From an uncultured Mucilaginibacter sp. (GTDB lineage Bacteria > Bacteroidota > Bacteroidia > Sphingobacteriales > Sphingobacteriaceae), in the NCBI RefSeq assembly GCF_946481715.1, contig NZ_CAMLOV010000004.1, forward strand, positions 1-64,000: a stretch of 64,000 nucleotides of DNA. Reading direction: 5' to 3'. Position 1 is the first letter of the stretch. The number at the start of each line of letters is the position of its first letter. Positions 1 to 8,494 of the stretch are shown here, piece after piece. The notes beneath the pieces were generated by a model. That model was not told where the DNA came from, made no database searches, and saw nothing but the letters and a program-made list of their open reading frames with translations. The position numbers and the translations under genes were made by a program.

Positions 1-1649
1 TCGGCAAAACGCTGAAACACCTCGTATTCGGCACGGGCATCCAGCGCGGCGGTTGGCTCGTCCAGTATCAGTAGCTGCGCATCTTTCATGTAGGCACGGG
101 CAAGGGCAACCTTTTGCCACTCCCCGCCCGATAGTTCTATCCCTTCGTTGAAGCGCCGGCCCAGCCACTGCTCGTAATGCCCCGGCAGCTTCTCGGCCAG
201 TGCGTCGGCAAGGCTTTCCTGCGCTGCCTTCTTTATTAGCGCGGCGTTATCTACTTCGGTGATGTTGCCTACCGCAATGTTTTGCGAAAGGGTCATCTGG
301 TACCGGAGGTAATCCTGGAAGATGATGCCCATGTTTAGCCGTAGCTGCTCTATATCGTACTCCCTTAAGTCAATACCATCTAACAATATGCACCCTTCGG
401 TAGGGTCGTATAAGCGCGCCAGCAGTTTTACCAGCGTTGTTTTGCCGGCGCCGTTCTCCCCTACCAGTGCCAGCTTTTCGCCGGGATGCAGGGTGAAGTT
501 GAGGTGCCGGTTGGCCCAGTTATCCGAGTGATGGTATTGGAACCCAACATCCTCGAAAGTGAAACCTTGTTTGATAGGGTTGGGAAAAGGCAGGGGTTTA
601 GCCGCAACGGTTATTTTGGGTTGTATAGCAAAGAACTCGATAAAATCATTCAGGTAAATGGCGCCTTGCGATACGGACGTAAAACGGCTCAGCATATTCT
701 CCATCAGGCTGCTTAGCTGACGGAACGAGCCCGCCAAAAACGTAAGCCCGCCAATAGATGTTTTGCCGGTAACGGTTTCGTAAATAATAAAGCCGTAGGC
801 GGCGTAATACCCCATACTGCCAATTACCGAAAAAAAAGTACCCCAGCCCGAACGGCGCAGCGCAAGTTTGCTGTTATCGGTATAAAATTTTTGCGAAAGG
901 GTTTTAAACCTGCCGATGATGAAATCGGCCAGCCCGAAGATCTTTACCTCTTTGGCGGTTTCGTCGCTTGCGCCGAGGTAGCGCAGGTAGTCCAATTCGC
1001 GGCGTTCGGGGGTTTGGCTGCGGCTAAGCGCATAGTTTTGGCTGTTGAAATACGATTCGCCGAGGAAGGCAGGGATAATGGCCACCAGCAGCAACAGGAT
1101 GAGCCAGGGGTTAAAGGCGATGAGGCCCGTTAAGAGGAAGCCCATGGAGATCAGGTCCTGCACCTGGCTCATTACCTGCGACAGCAGGATGGTGCGGCCA
1201 ACGGTTTGCTGCCTTGCCCGTTCCAGCTTATCGTAAAACACGGAGTCTTCAAACTGGTCGAGATCGAGCGTGGCGGCATGCCGCATAATGCGGATGGAGG
1301 TGTAGTTGGAGAATTGGTCGCCAAGCAGGCTATCCACCAAATTGATCATCCGGTTTAGCCCATCGGTGAGTACCGCCAGCCCAAACTCCAGCCCAACCAG
1401 CTCCCAAAGGTGTTGCTGGCTGCCGCCGGTACGGCTAAGGGTAACTACCTGGTCGATAATGAGTTTACCCACATACAGCAGCAAAACCGGCATGGCCGAC
1501 CGGATAATGCGCAGCGAAAAGCTCATCAGCGTTTTTGACGGGCTGCTTTGCCAAACCAGCCTAAAAAGTTGGGGCAGGTTTTTTAGCGCCGAAAGGCGTT
1601 GCTTAAAGGTAATATCCTGCGTGGAGATGGTGTTGCGCGTGCGGGCCAT
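1..1649 (-). CDS. ABC exporter, fused permease and ATPase (partial)
   Basis: Type IV (ABC-B) exporter half-transporter that would dimerise in the inner membrane and export an unknown substrate. The start is the ATG at 1647-1649. About 549 codons are visible before the window edge cuts off the C-terminus. Residues 1-330 form the membrane domain with several hydrophobic helices. The nucleotide-binding domain follows, with Walker A GENGAGKTT (G397 to T405), signature LSGGEWQK and Walker B LLILDEPTAALDA near the edge. The switch His region lies outside the window. A permease-ATPase fusion with intact motifs supports an active exporter. The substrate cannot be told from sequence; lipid, peptide and drug exporters share this layout. 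It is not in an obvious operon with the DUF3179 gene 78 bp upstream. Confidence 0.93.
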   Translation of the reverse strand, partial: MARTRNTISTQDITFKQRLSALKNLPQLFRLVWQSSPSKTLMSFSLRIIRSAMPVLLLYVGKLIIDQVVTLSRTGGSQQHLWELVGLEFGLAVLTDGLNRMINLVDSLLGDQFSNYTSIRIMRHAATLDLDQFEDSVFYDKLERARQQTVGRTILLSQVMSQVQDLISMGFLLTGLIAFNPWLILLLLVAIIPAFLGESYFNSQNYALSRSQTPERRELDYLRYLGASDETAKEVKIFGLADFIIGRFKTLSQKFYTDNSKLALRRSGWGTFFSVIGSMGYYAAYGFIIYETVTGKTSIGGLTFLAGSFRQLSSLMENMLSRFTSVSQGAIYLNDFIEFFAIQPKITVAAKPLPFPNPIKQGFTFEDVGFQYHHSDNWANRHLNFTLHPGEKLALVGENGAGKTTLVKLLARLYDPTEGCILLDGIDLREYDIEQLRLNMGIIFQDYLRYQMTLSQNIAVGNITEVDNAALIKKAAQESLADALAEKLPGHYEQWLGRRFNEGIELSGGEWQKVALARAYMKDAQLLILDEPTAALDARAEYEVFQRFA

Positions 1650-1727
1650 GTATCAAAGCTAAAACTTTGGTACCCAACAAAAGTTTGCGGACGGTAATAT
1701 TAAAAAATAGCGGTTAGGCTCAACCCA

Positions 1728-2999
1728 TCAATCGCGCCACAAAGCACTCTCCGGGTGGAAATACTTCCACGAGTGCCAGTACTCCTGGTACGATTGGATC
1801 TTGGTTAAACGGCTGCCTTTAAGCGTACCGGCGGTTGATAAACCATCCCAATCCCAAACGGAAGCGGTCTCTTTATCAACCAGTTGCCCGGTTGGGTTCA
1901 AATCAAAATGCAGGGCTTTTCCGTTTAAGGAAGAATCGAAAGCATGGTAGGTAGCACTATCTTTCTCCAGCGTAAGCAGCAGCGAGGTTTTGTTGATATT
2001 ATCATTCACAAGCCGTTTTTTAAACAGGTGCCGCCAGTCGTATGCCTTGGCCTGGCCGTTTACTACTACGCCTACCACCCAGCTTTTTTTAATGAGTTGG
2101 GTTTTATCTTTTATGGTGCTGTCTTTATCTATGGCCTGCAGGCGGTCGTACTTTTTCAGGTCGTTATATTCGCCCTGGTAGTGCGGGTCGGGCTGTAAAA
2201 TAAGCGAGCCGGGATGTTTGCCCAACCATGACGAAAGGGTAGATTGCTCGTACGCAATTTCTTCTAACTGCTTGCCTTTCAGTGCGCCAACGGCGGCTTT
2301 ACCATCGGCCTGGTACCACCAGGTTTTGGTGCCGGCATCTTCTATCACCGCATTGAAATGCCTTGCCCCTACCAGCCGGAACTGCTGCCTTACGCCATTA
2401 ATAAGCGGGCTATACACCCTGCCGCTGCGGCACATGGTGCAATAGGTAACCAGCACGGCTTTGTTGCCTACATTATCCTGTATTTTGTGGTGATAGCCCA
2501 GGTAATTTAGCGGGTAGGCCTTGGCAACGCCATCCTGCACCACGCCGATAATGATTGCGCTTTGCGGCACTTTATTTTTTAAATAGTTTGTAAAACTGAT
2601 GGTTTTTGGCTCCTCAAACATCGTTTCGGCCTTAAACATAATATCAGAAAAGTAAAAACTCGCCAGGCAAATTACTAATAACGAAGCTTTTACAATTTTA
2701 CCGGTACGGGTGTTTTTAAAATAGTATTTTACAACATACCAAACCATTAAAACCGCGCCCGCCACCCTCAGCGGGTTTACAAGAGGCTCGAGGTAGTAGG
2801 ATATAGTGATGGCATTTAGGTTTTGGCTGCCGGGGAAAGGCATCAGCAAGTAGGCATGCAGCAGCCCGGGGATCAGCAGCAAAAAAAGGGCACTCCAAAA
2901 TAGCCAGGGCATGGTGGTAGCAGCAGCTACACTGTTTGTTTTATGTGGATATGCGCTTGCCGGCATATCGCCGTTTGCTTGCGCGTAGGTGTTTATCAT
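1728..2999 (-). CDS. DUF3179-domain membrane protein
   Basis: 423 residues. Three hydrophobic segments (about 31-53, 74-92 and 104-121) are followed by a soluble DUF3179 domain. The family signature is clear: a VVQDGVAKAYPL-type strand and YCTMCRSGRVY with C187 and C190, a CxxC pair. The domain ends with the WYQADG and LKGKQLEEI blocks and a second half that repeats the GxxxAYD pattern. No enzymatic role is established for DUF3179. The CxxC pair could bind a metal or be redox active, which is inference. The gene stands alone between the exporter and the Spy-like gene. Confidence 0.85.
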   Translation of the reverse strand: MINTYAQANGDMPASAYPHKTNSVAAATTMPWLFWSALFLLLIPGLLHAYLLMPFPGSQNLNAITISYYLEPLVNPLRVAGAVLMVWYVVKYYFKNTRTGKIVKASLLVICLASFYFSDIMFKAETMFEEPKTISFTNYLKNKVPQSAIIIGVVQDGVAKAYPLNYLGYHHKIQDNVGNKAVLVTYCTMCRSGRVYSPLINGVRQQFRLVGARHFNAVIEDAGTKTWWYQADGKAAVGALKGKQLEEIAYEQSTLSSWLGKHPGSLILQPDPHYQGEYNDLKKYDRLQAIDKDSTIKDKTQLIKKSWVVGVVVNGQAKAYDWRHLFKKRLVNDNINKTSLLLTLEKDSATYHAFDSSLNGKALHFDLNPTGQLVDKETASVWDWDGLSTAGTLKGSRLTKIQSYQEYWHSWKYFHPESALWRD

Positions 3000-3147
3000 A
3001 AAATATAAATTGCCGCCGGGCGGCCAAATTGGTTATTGGTTTATAAAGATATAAATTTAAGAGAATAAGCCAATTGAAGCAATTTTACGCACTTTTTTTT
3101 TCAAAAAAATGCAACTTTTTAACGTTTTTTTACGGCATAGAGCCAAA

Positions 3148-3170
3148 AAAAGCGGCTTTTGGCCGCTTTT
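3148..3170 (-). terminator. Rho-independent terminator after the Spy-like gene
   Basis: Perfect 9-bp stem (AAAAGCGGC/GCCGCTTTT) with a 5-nt loop. On the minus strand it is followed by a run of T. It lies 27 bp past the stop of the small periplasmic protein gene. Confidence 0.85.
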
Positions 3171-3196
3171 GTAATGTTGTTGTTTTTTTGGTGCAA

Positions 3197-3565
3197 TTAT
3201 TCGGCAGGTGCGCTCCAGCCATCGCCCCAACCAATGCCGCCACTGCTGGTTTTACCGGCCAGCATTTTATCGTATTGTACTTTTTGGGCAGGTGTTAAAA
3301 CTGCCTTAATTTTCTTGATGGTTTCGGCACGCAGTGGTTTTATGGCAACCAGTATCTTTTCGTTATTGCCGTGCTCGGCCACTTTAATTTTTTCGAACTT
3401 GGCCGACGATTCCTTATATATCGCAGCTATCTGCGTGGTTTGCTTATCGGTTAGTTTAATTTGTTTTTGCAGGTCTTTCGCTTTTTGATCTGCTTTGGGC
3501 GCCTGTGCCATACCTGCAAATGCTACACCTATTACCAGGAAGCATATTAATGTTAGTTTTTTCAT
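3197..3565 (-). CDS. Small periplasmic Spy/CpxP-like protein
   Basis: 122 residues with a signal peptide (MKKLTLICFLVIGVAFAGMAQA). The mature part is mostly charged helix with two LTxxQ-type segments: KLTDKQTTQIAAIY near residue 38 and VLTPAQKVQYDKML near residue 89. These are the hallmark of Spy/CpxP-like and other LTXXQ proteins, which act as periplasmic chaperones or metal/envelope-stress accessory proteins. The tail is Gly/Trp-rich. Its own terminator follows. The LTxxQ match is seen in the sequence; a chaperone role is inferred from the family. Confidence 0.75.
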   Translation of the reverse strand: MKKLTLICFLVIGVAFAGMAQAPKADQKAKDLQKQIKLTDKQTTQIAAIYKESSAKFEKIKVAEHGNNEKILVAIKPLRAETIKKIKAVLTPAQKVQYDKMLAGKTSSGGIGWGDGWSAPAE

Positions 3566-3641
3566 TTGATTGTTGTTTATGTGTTTAAGATTTGTTTAAA
3601 AGTAAATTATTTTGATGAAACGAAGTTTATTTATTAGCGTA

Positions 3642-5885
3642 TTATTTATTCATATTGGCCATAGCCGGGAAGCAAAGCGGCGGAGCGGGTTTATATTTAA
3701 ACGCCAATTTTTTAAGCGCGGTGGTTTTATAGGCATTTATCCCTTCGGTAACGTTTAAAAACTGGTTTGGTTTTACATTGTTAAACCGCTGCACGCTGCC
3801 ACTGCCGGCCCAGGTTATTTCAATCTCATCAATCACCTGCGCCTGCCCTATGCCCATTTCCTGTTGCAATGGCGAGGATCCAAAGCTGCCGCCCGAATTT
3901 ACATCCTTATATACGCTGCGCTTTTTGCCATTTTCCGTAAAGGTTAATTTGATGTGGCTGCCTATGCCCGCCTTGTTGGCTTTTACGCCTTCCAGCTTCA
4001 GGCTTATCCAGTTGTTGTTGGATTGCCCGGGGTTGAGGTACAGCGAACTGGTGTACGAGTCGCCGATGTAAGCGCCGCCCATTTCGGCGTAAATATCCTG
4101 ATTGCCGGTGTTCCTGAAATCGGCGAAGGCAATGCCGTGCCCTTTTTGCAAATTGCCCAGGCGGGATGAAGTGGTTACATCATCAAAACGTTCGCCGCCA
4201 ACATTACGGAACAGTTTATTGGGCACCAGCGATTTAAAATCGGGGTTGCCCGTACCGAAGTACATATCGGGGTAACCATCGTTATCAATATCGCCAAAAT
4301 TGCCGCCCATGCTGTACACCACTTTATCAAGCCCTGTTTGTTTGGTAACATCGGTAAAGGTGCCGTTGTGGTTATTTTTGTAAAGGAATATGTTGCCTGC
4401 GTTTGGCACCGGTTTACCCAATGCTTCGGCAGCGGTATAATAGCTAAGCGCGTGCTCGAATCTGTAATCGCTTACCAAAATATCCTGCCAGCCATCGTTG
4501 TTATAATCATAAAACCAGGTGGTAAATGTACGTTCGCGGTTGCCATCGATGCCGGCTTTTTCGGTTACATCTTCAAAATCGAGCCCACCAGCTTTGCCCC
4601 CCTTGTTTTTCAGCAGGAACTTTTTGCCGTTCATGGTTGATATGAAGATATCGGTGTACCCGTCGTGGTCATAATCTGCCGAGGTTACGCCTTTCACAAA
4701 AGCATTAATATCGCAATGTGCCGCTTTGGCCACGTTGGTAAAAAACCCGGTACCACTGTTAATGTAAAGCATACAATCGGCACTGCCTTCTCCGACCCCA
4801 CCTCTTGCAGAGCTTTCGGCACCTACAAAAACATCCAGCCAGCCATCGTTATTAAAATCGGCCCAGGTGGCTGCCTGCGTAGGGTGGAAAAACAACAGGC
4901 CGCTTTCCGTAGTAACGTCGGTAAAAGTGCCATCACCATTGTTGCGCAGCAGAGAGCTTGGCTGGTCACCGAAGCCTTTGGTAAGCCATGCGCCGCGCAA
5001 TACAAACAGGTCTGGGAAGCCGTCGTTATTGTAATCGGTTTGCTGGATATTCAGCCCGCCGTTTATCCCTTTCAGTCCGCTTTTTTCGGTTACGTTGGTA
5101 AATGTGCCGTCTTTATTGTTCTCGAAATAATGCATCGGGTCGCTCAGGTCCCAGCCGGAGGTAATGATATCCATATAGCCGTCGCGGTTAAAATCGTCCA
5201 CCACAACGCCGCCGGCCCTGCCATAAACATCCAGCCCCAGGCTTTTAGCCACATCAGTAAATGGTTTTACGCCATTTGCTTCTGGCGCATCCAGCCCCGG
5301 GATCAGCATCGCAGCCGGCACATCTTTTGGGTACCGCCCAAGGGTCATATAAGCGATATTTAATAACCAGCGCGATTCCAGGTCGTTCGGATCGATCTTT
5401 AAAAGTTTTTGGTAAGTGTCGATCGCGTTGTTGGAGCCGGTTTGCAGGATATGCACACCATCATTCTTTATGGGGAATATGCAGGACGAGCCCGTATGGT
5501 TAAGCATGCAGTTGTTGCGTTCGCCCAGGCGCATATAGGCAATGCCCACATCGGCTAACACCTGGCCGGTGTTCATGTAATCGAGGTTGTTTTTTATCTT
5601 CTCGTATATTTCTACTGCTTTTTTCTCGTTGCCCGCTTCCAGTAAAAGCCCCGCCTGTGCCGAATAAAGGTCGCGGTCTTGCATATAAGGGTTGGAAGCA
5701 ATGACAGAGTCGAAATAGGCGAGCTTTGCCTCCGGGTTAAAGGCGTTTTGGATATTGTTGTTTTTCTTGTTAATGGATTCTAATATCCCAACCATATCCT
5801 TGTGAGAGGACGTCCGGGTGGAGGCTATTATGGTGAAGCCCACCGCAACAAAAAGTACAACGGCTAAGGTAATTTTGAGTTTCAT
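3642..5885 (-). CDS. CRTAC1-type FG-GAP/VCBS propeller protein with TPRs and ASPIC/UnbV domain
   Basis: 747 residues. An N-terminal signal or anchor helix (1-21) is followed by a TPR-like helical stretch (about 60-190). From about residue 215 to 600 there are at least six FG-GAP/VCBS blades with calcium-loop signatures such as DFNRDGYMD, DYNNDGFPD, DFNNDGWLD, DYDHDGYTD and DIDNDGYPD. The C-terminus (about 635-715) is an ASPIC/UnbV domain (GIGSHIKL, SGGSFGSSP, EITWAGSG). Such proteins are secreted calcium-dependent binding or scaffold proteins with no known enzymatic activity. It is the last gene of a minus-strand run, 27 bp after an AhpD-like gene. Two cysteines in the TPR region (NNCMLNHTGSSC) are unusual. 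The role in this cluster is unknown. Confidence 0.9.
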   Translation of the reverse strand: MKLKITLAVVLFVAVGFTIIASTRTSSHKDMVGILESINKKNNNIQNAFNPEAKLAYFDSVIASNPYMQDRDLYSAQAGLLLEAGNEKKAVEIYEKIKNNLDYMNTGQVLADVGIAYMRLGERNNCMLNHTGSSCIFPIKNDGVHILQTGSNNAIDTYQKLLKIDPNDLESRWLLNIAYMTLGRYPKDVPAAMLIPGLDAPEANGVKPFTDVAKSLGLDVYGRAGGVVVDDFNRDGYMDIITSGWDLSDPMHYFENNKDGTFTNVTEKSGLKGINGGLNIQQTDYNNDGFPDLFVLRGAWLTKGFGDQPSSLLRNNGDGTFTDVTTESGLLFFHPTQAATWADFNNDGWLDVFVGAESSARGGVGEGSADCMLYINSGTGFFTNVAKAAHCDINAFVKGVTSADYDHDGYTDIFISTMNGKKFLLKNKGGKAGGLDFEDVTEKAGIDGNRERTFTTWFYDYNNDGWQDILVSDYRFEHALSYYTAAEALGKPVPNAGNIFLYKNNHNGTFTDVTKQTGLDKVVYSMGGNFGDIDNDGYPDMYFGTGNPDFKSLVPNKLFRNVGGERFDDVTTSSRLGNLQKGHGIAFADFRNTGNQDIYAEMGGAYIGDSYTSSLYLNPGQSNNNWISLKLEGVKANKAGIGSHIKLTFTENGKKRSVYKDVNSGGSFGSSPLQQEMGIGQAQVIDEIEITWAGSGSVQRFNNVKPNQFLNVTEGINAYKTTALKKLAFKYKPAPPLCFPAMANMNK

Positions 5886-5912
5886 AGGTTTGTCTTTGGT
5901 AGATGGTAGTTT

Positions 5913-6461
5913 TTATTTGTACACACTGCTTTGGTAGCCGTCTTCGGCCCGTTGCGGGGCGCGGTTTACGTAAAATTGCCTGTCTTGCGGCGCCCAGGTG
6001 GCCAAGCCGTCTACATAGCGGTTAAACATGCAAAAGGATGCAGCGATGAGCACGGTATCATGTATCTCTTTACCGGTAGCTCCTTCTTCCCTGGCGGCGG
6101 CAACCTGTTCTTCGGTTACAGCTTTACCACCCTTTTGTACGCTGGCGGCAATGGTCAGTAGGGTTTTCATTTTGGGCGATAGCTTTGTTGAGGTAAAATC
6201 CTTTTTAATGGCGTCTATCTCATCTATATTGCAGCCCAGATAATGCCCGGCCAATGCGCCGTGTACGTTCTGACAAAAAAAGCAATCGTTTAGGTAGGAC
6301 ACGTATGCCCCTATTAGTTCGCGCTCGCCGCGGGTGAGGGTGTTATCGTCATCGCGCAGCAAAACTTCGGCAAGGGCATTTAACGGTGCTTCGGTTTTTG
6401 GGCTGTATGCCATTAGCCCGCGTATGCCGGGTAATTCGTTCTCTAAATTTATGTGTGCCAT
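5913..6461 (-). CDS. AhpD-like carboxymuconolactone decarboxylase-family protein, copy 1
   Basis: 182 residues, all-helical AhpD/CMD fold with the peroxidase-type motif CxxCxxxH (C60, C63, H67 in NDCFFCQNVHGA). An upstream Glu (E48) lies in the TRGEREL segment, as in AhpD proton relays. There is no signal peptide, so it is probably cytoplasmic. The N-terminal block (MAHINLENELPGIRGLM) is shared with the two other copies in this cluster. Family members are thiol peroxidases or reductase partners, or decarboxylases; the CxxC argues for redox chemistry. It sits 27 bp before the CRTAC1 gene and is separated from copy 2 by an inserted repeat element. Confidence 0.9.
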   Translation of the reverse strand: MAHINLENELPGIRGLMAYSPKTEAPLNALAEVLLRDDDNTLTRGERELIGAYVSYLNDCFFCQNVHGALAGHYLGCNIDEIDAIKKDFTSTKLSPKMKTLLTIAASVQKGGKAVTEEQVAAAREEGATGKEIHDTVLIAASFCMFNRYVDGLATWAPQDRQFYVNRAPQRAEDGYQSSVYK

Positions 6462-6505
6462 AGGTTTTAAATTTTAAAGTGTTATCAAACGGACCTGCTA
6501 CGGTT

Positions 6506-6637
6506 TTGACTCACCCCGAATACGCTGTCGCTGTCCGACCCTCTCTACCTGCGGTAAAGAGGGTGAAAAAATGAAGCTTCCCTCTTTCCGCGTGCAGAGA
6601 GAGGGTGGCCGAGCGGAGCAAAGGCCGGGTGAGTCAA
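6506..6637. repeat. MITE-like inverted-repeat element, copy A
   Basis: 132-bp noncoding element bounded by perfect 11-bp inverted ends TTGACTCACCC and GGGTGAGTCAA. Inside are two further hairpins built from CCCTCTxT and AGAGAGGG arms. It fills most of the 189-bp gap between AhpD-like copies 1 and 2. A second element with the same ends lies at 12063-12199. Confidence 0.8.
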
Positions 6638-6650
6638 TCGTGCCGCGGTT

Positions 6651-7202
6651 TTAAGCATTCATCGGTTTTTGTGGCAGCGCGTAACCCTGTACCATGCGTT
6701 TGCCCATTTCTTTATAGGCTTCCGGGTCGGTTGGGGTGAGGCTTGCCAGCCCATCTACATAGCGGTTAAACATGCTGAAAGCGGCGGCTATCAGCACGGC
6801 ATCGTGGATCTCCTTATCGGTAGCATCCAGTGCTTTTGCCGCGTCTATGTCTTCCTGCTTTACTGCTGTGCCGAGAATCTGCACCTTGCCGGCTATGTTG
6901 AGCAATGCCTTCAGTTTAGGGCTGATGCTGGCGGCGTTCATGTCCTTTAAAACATCATCAACCGTGGTATCCTCTTCGCCATACAAACACCTTGCGGCGG
7001 CGGCGTGGCTGCTGCTGCAAAACACGCATTCGTTACGCCTTGATACGTAGGCGGCGATCAGTTCACGATCGGCCTGTGGTATGGGCGATTCTCCGCGAAG
7101 CAAAACCTCCGCCAAATCGTATAAATGCTTGCCTGTTTCGGGCCTGAACATTACCAGCGACCTGATACCCGGTACGCCCTCGGGGACTTGTATATGTGCC
7201 AT
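6651..7202 (-). CDS. AhpD-like carboxymuconolactone decarboxylase-family protein, copy 2
   Basis: 183 residues, paralogue of the copies at 5913 and 11391. The redox motif is C59-x2-C62-x3-H66 (NECVFCSSSHAA), preceded by the conserved ADREL segment. The C-terminal half keeps the family pattern: TDKEIHDAVLIAA followed by FNRYVDGLA, matching copies 1 and 3. There is no signal peptide. It starts 13 bp after the MFS carrier stop, so the two are almost certainly cotranscribed. A redox role on a compound imported by the neighbouring transporters is an inference. Confidence 0.9.
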   Translation of the reverse strand: MAHIQVPEGVPGIRSLVMFRPETGKHLYDLAEVLLRGESPIPQADRELIAAYVSRRNECVFCSSSHAAAARCLYGEEDTTVDDVLKDMNAASISPKLKALLNIAGKVQILGTAVKQEDIDAAKALDATDKEIHDAVLIAAAFSMFNRYVDGLASLTPTDPEAYKEMGKRMVQGYALPQKPMNA

Positions 7203-7215
7203 AATATTTTCTTTT

Positions 7216-8487
7216 TTAATTATTATCCGTTACTAAATCCATTTTAACCACACGTGCCGGTTTAGCTTTATCCTTCACCACAAACAGGGTTACTATCAAG
7301 CCCAGCACAAACACCAGCGAAAAGATGAAAATGGCGTTGCCATAACCACCCAACGCAGATACCAATACGCCAATAAACAACACCGCAGTGGCGGTAAACA
7401 GCCTGCCTACATTAAAGCAAAAGCCGGTTGCCGTTGCCCGTATGCCCGTGTGGAATAACTGCGGGATATATGCCGACAGCACCCCCTGGCTGGCACCAAA
7501 GAAAAGCCCCATTACGGCTATCTCCGCATAAACCGCACCCGATATACTGCTATTGGTTTTGAATAATACAAACGATAACCCGGTGCAAACCACAAAGCAA
7601 AGCAGCATAGATTTGCGCAGGCCAAGCAATTTTACCAGCCAACCAGAGAGGAAGCCTCCTATTAAGCCTCCCATTCCCAAAAATTTTATACTCATACCGC
7701 GTGCTTTTGGCGCATCGGTAGCAATAAGGCTTTGCACCCAGGTGGGCAGCCAGGAGAAAATAGCCCAAAGCCCTATCAGCATGGTGCCAAACAGCAATGA
7801 ACCCACTATAACTTCGCGGCGGTTTACCGGCGAAAAAAGCGCGTTTGACGAGCTTGCTGGTTGTTGCTTGTGGCTAAGCCATTGCTCCGACTCTTTTACT
7901 ACAAAAAGCGCAATAATGCCCATAGCAAGTGGCACTGCCCCTATAAAGAAACCATGGCGCCAGTTAGGTACATTATCAGTAATGAATCCGGAAGCAAATA
8001 TCCCGATAGGGAAAGCTATAGACAGGATACCGATAAACACCGGTTTACTTTTTTGAGGCCATATCTCGCTAATGAAGGTCATGGCGATAACCATCTCCCC
8101 GCCAACGCCAAACCCGCTTAAAAAGCGGCAAAGCACAATGCCCTCCCATTGGGGCATCAGCCCGGTTAAAATGGTGAAGCCGCCGTAGCAGGCTATGGAA
8201 TAAACCAGCGCTTTTTTGCGGCCAATTTTATCGCTCACCATCCCCCAGCTAAAGCCGCCTATGGCCCAGCCGAAAATAAAAGTAGCATTGATAAAACCGC
8301 TTACGCTGTTTAACTGGCCGGCGGCAACATCTCCCTGTAAGTCTTTTACAACTACAGGGAGATAAACCGACATGAGGGTAGATACCGAACCGCCAAATAC
8401 GCTGCTCAAAAAGCAAAGGATAAAAACAGCCGCCAGGTAGGCGGTGCTTTTTTGTGTGGGTGAGTTTTCCAACGTTATCGCATTCAT
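7216..8487 (-). CDS. Major facilitator superfamily transporter
   Basis: 423 residues with about 12 hydrophobic helices in two six-helix halves. The loop 2-3 signature is GMVSDKIGRKKAL, and loop 4-5 carries LCRFLSGFGVGGE, typical of the metabolite:H+ symporter branch (sialate, aromatic acid and sugar acid carriers). A short basic-acidic linker (about 205-225) separates the halves. The gene lies 7 bp after the TonB receptor stop and 13 bp before AhpD-like copy 2, which points to an inner-membrane carrier taking up what the receptor brings into the periplasm. The substrate cannot be read from the sequence. Confidence 0.92.
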   Translation of the reverse strand: MNAITLENSPTQKSTAYLAAVFILCFLSSVFGGSVSTLMSVYLPVVVKDLQGDVAAGQLNSVSGFINATFIFGWAIGGFSWGMVSDKIGRKKALVYSIACYGGFTILTGLMPQWEGIVLCRFLSGFGVGGEMVIAMTFISEIWPQKSKPVFIGILSIAFPIGIFASGFITDNVPNWRHGFFIGAVPLAMGIIALFVVKESEQWLSHKQQPASSSNALFSPVNRREVIVGSLLFGTMLIGLWAIFSWLPTWVQSLIATDAPKARGMSIKFLGMGGLIGGFLSGWLVKLLGLRKSMLLCFVVCTGLSFVLFKTNSSISGAVYAEIAVMGLFFGASQGVLSAYIPQLFHTGIRATATGFCFNVGRLFTATAVLFIGVLVSALGGYGNAIFIFSLVFVLGLIVTLFVVKDKAKPARVVKMDLVTDNN

Positions 8488-8494
8488 TATATTA

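Noticed and set aside
4665..5363. 232-residue plus-strand frame inside the CRTAC1 gene
   Set aside because: Antisense shadow of the calcium-loop repeats; no signal, motif or start context.
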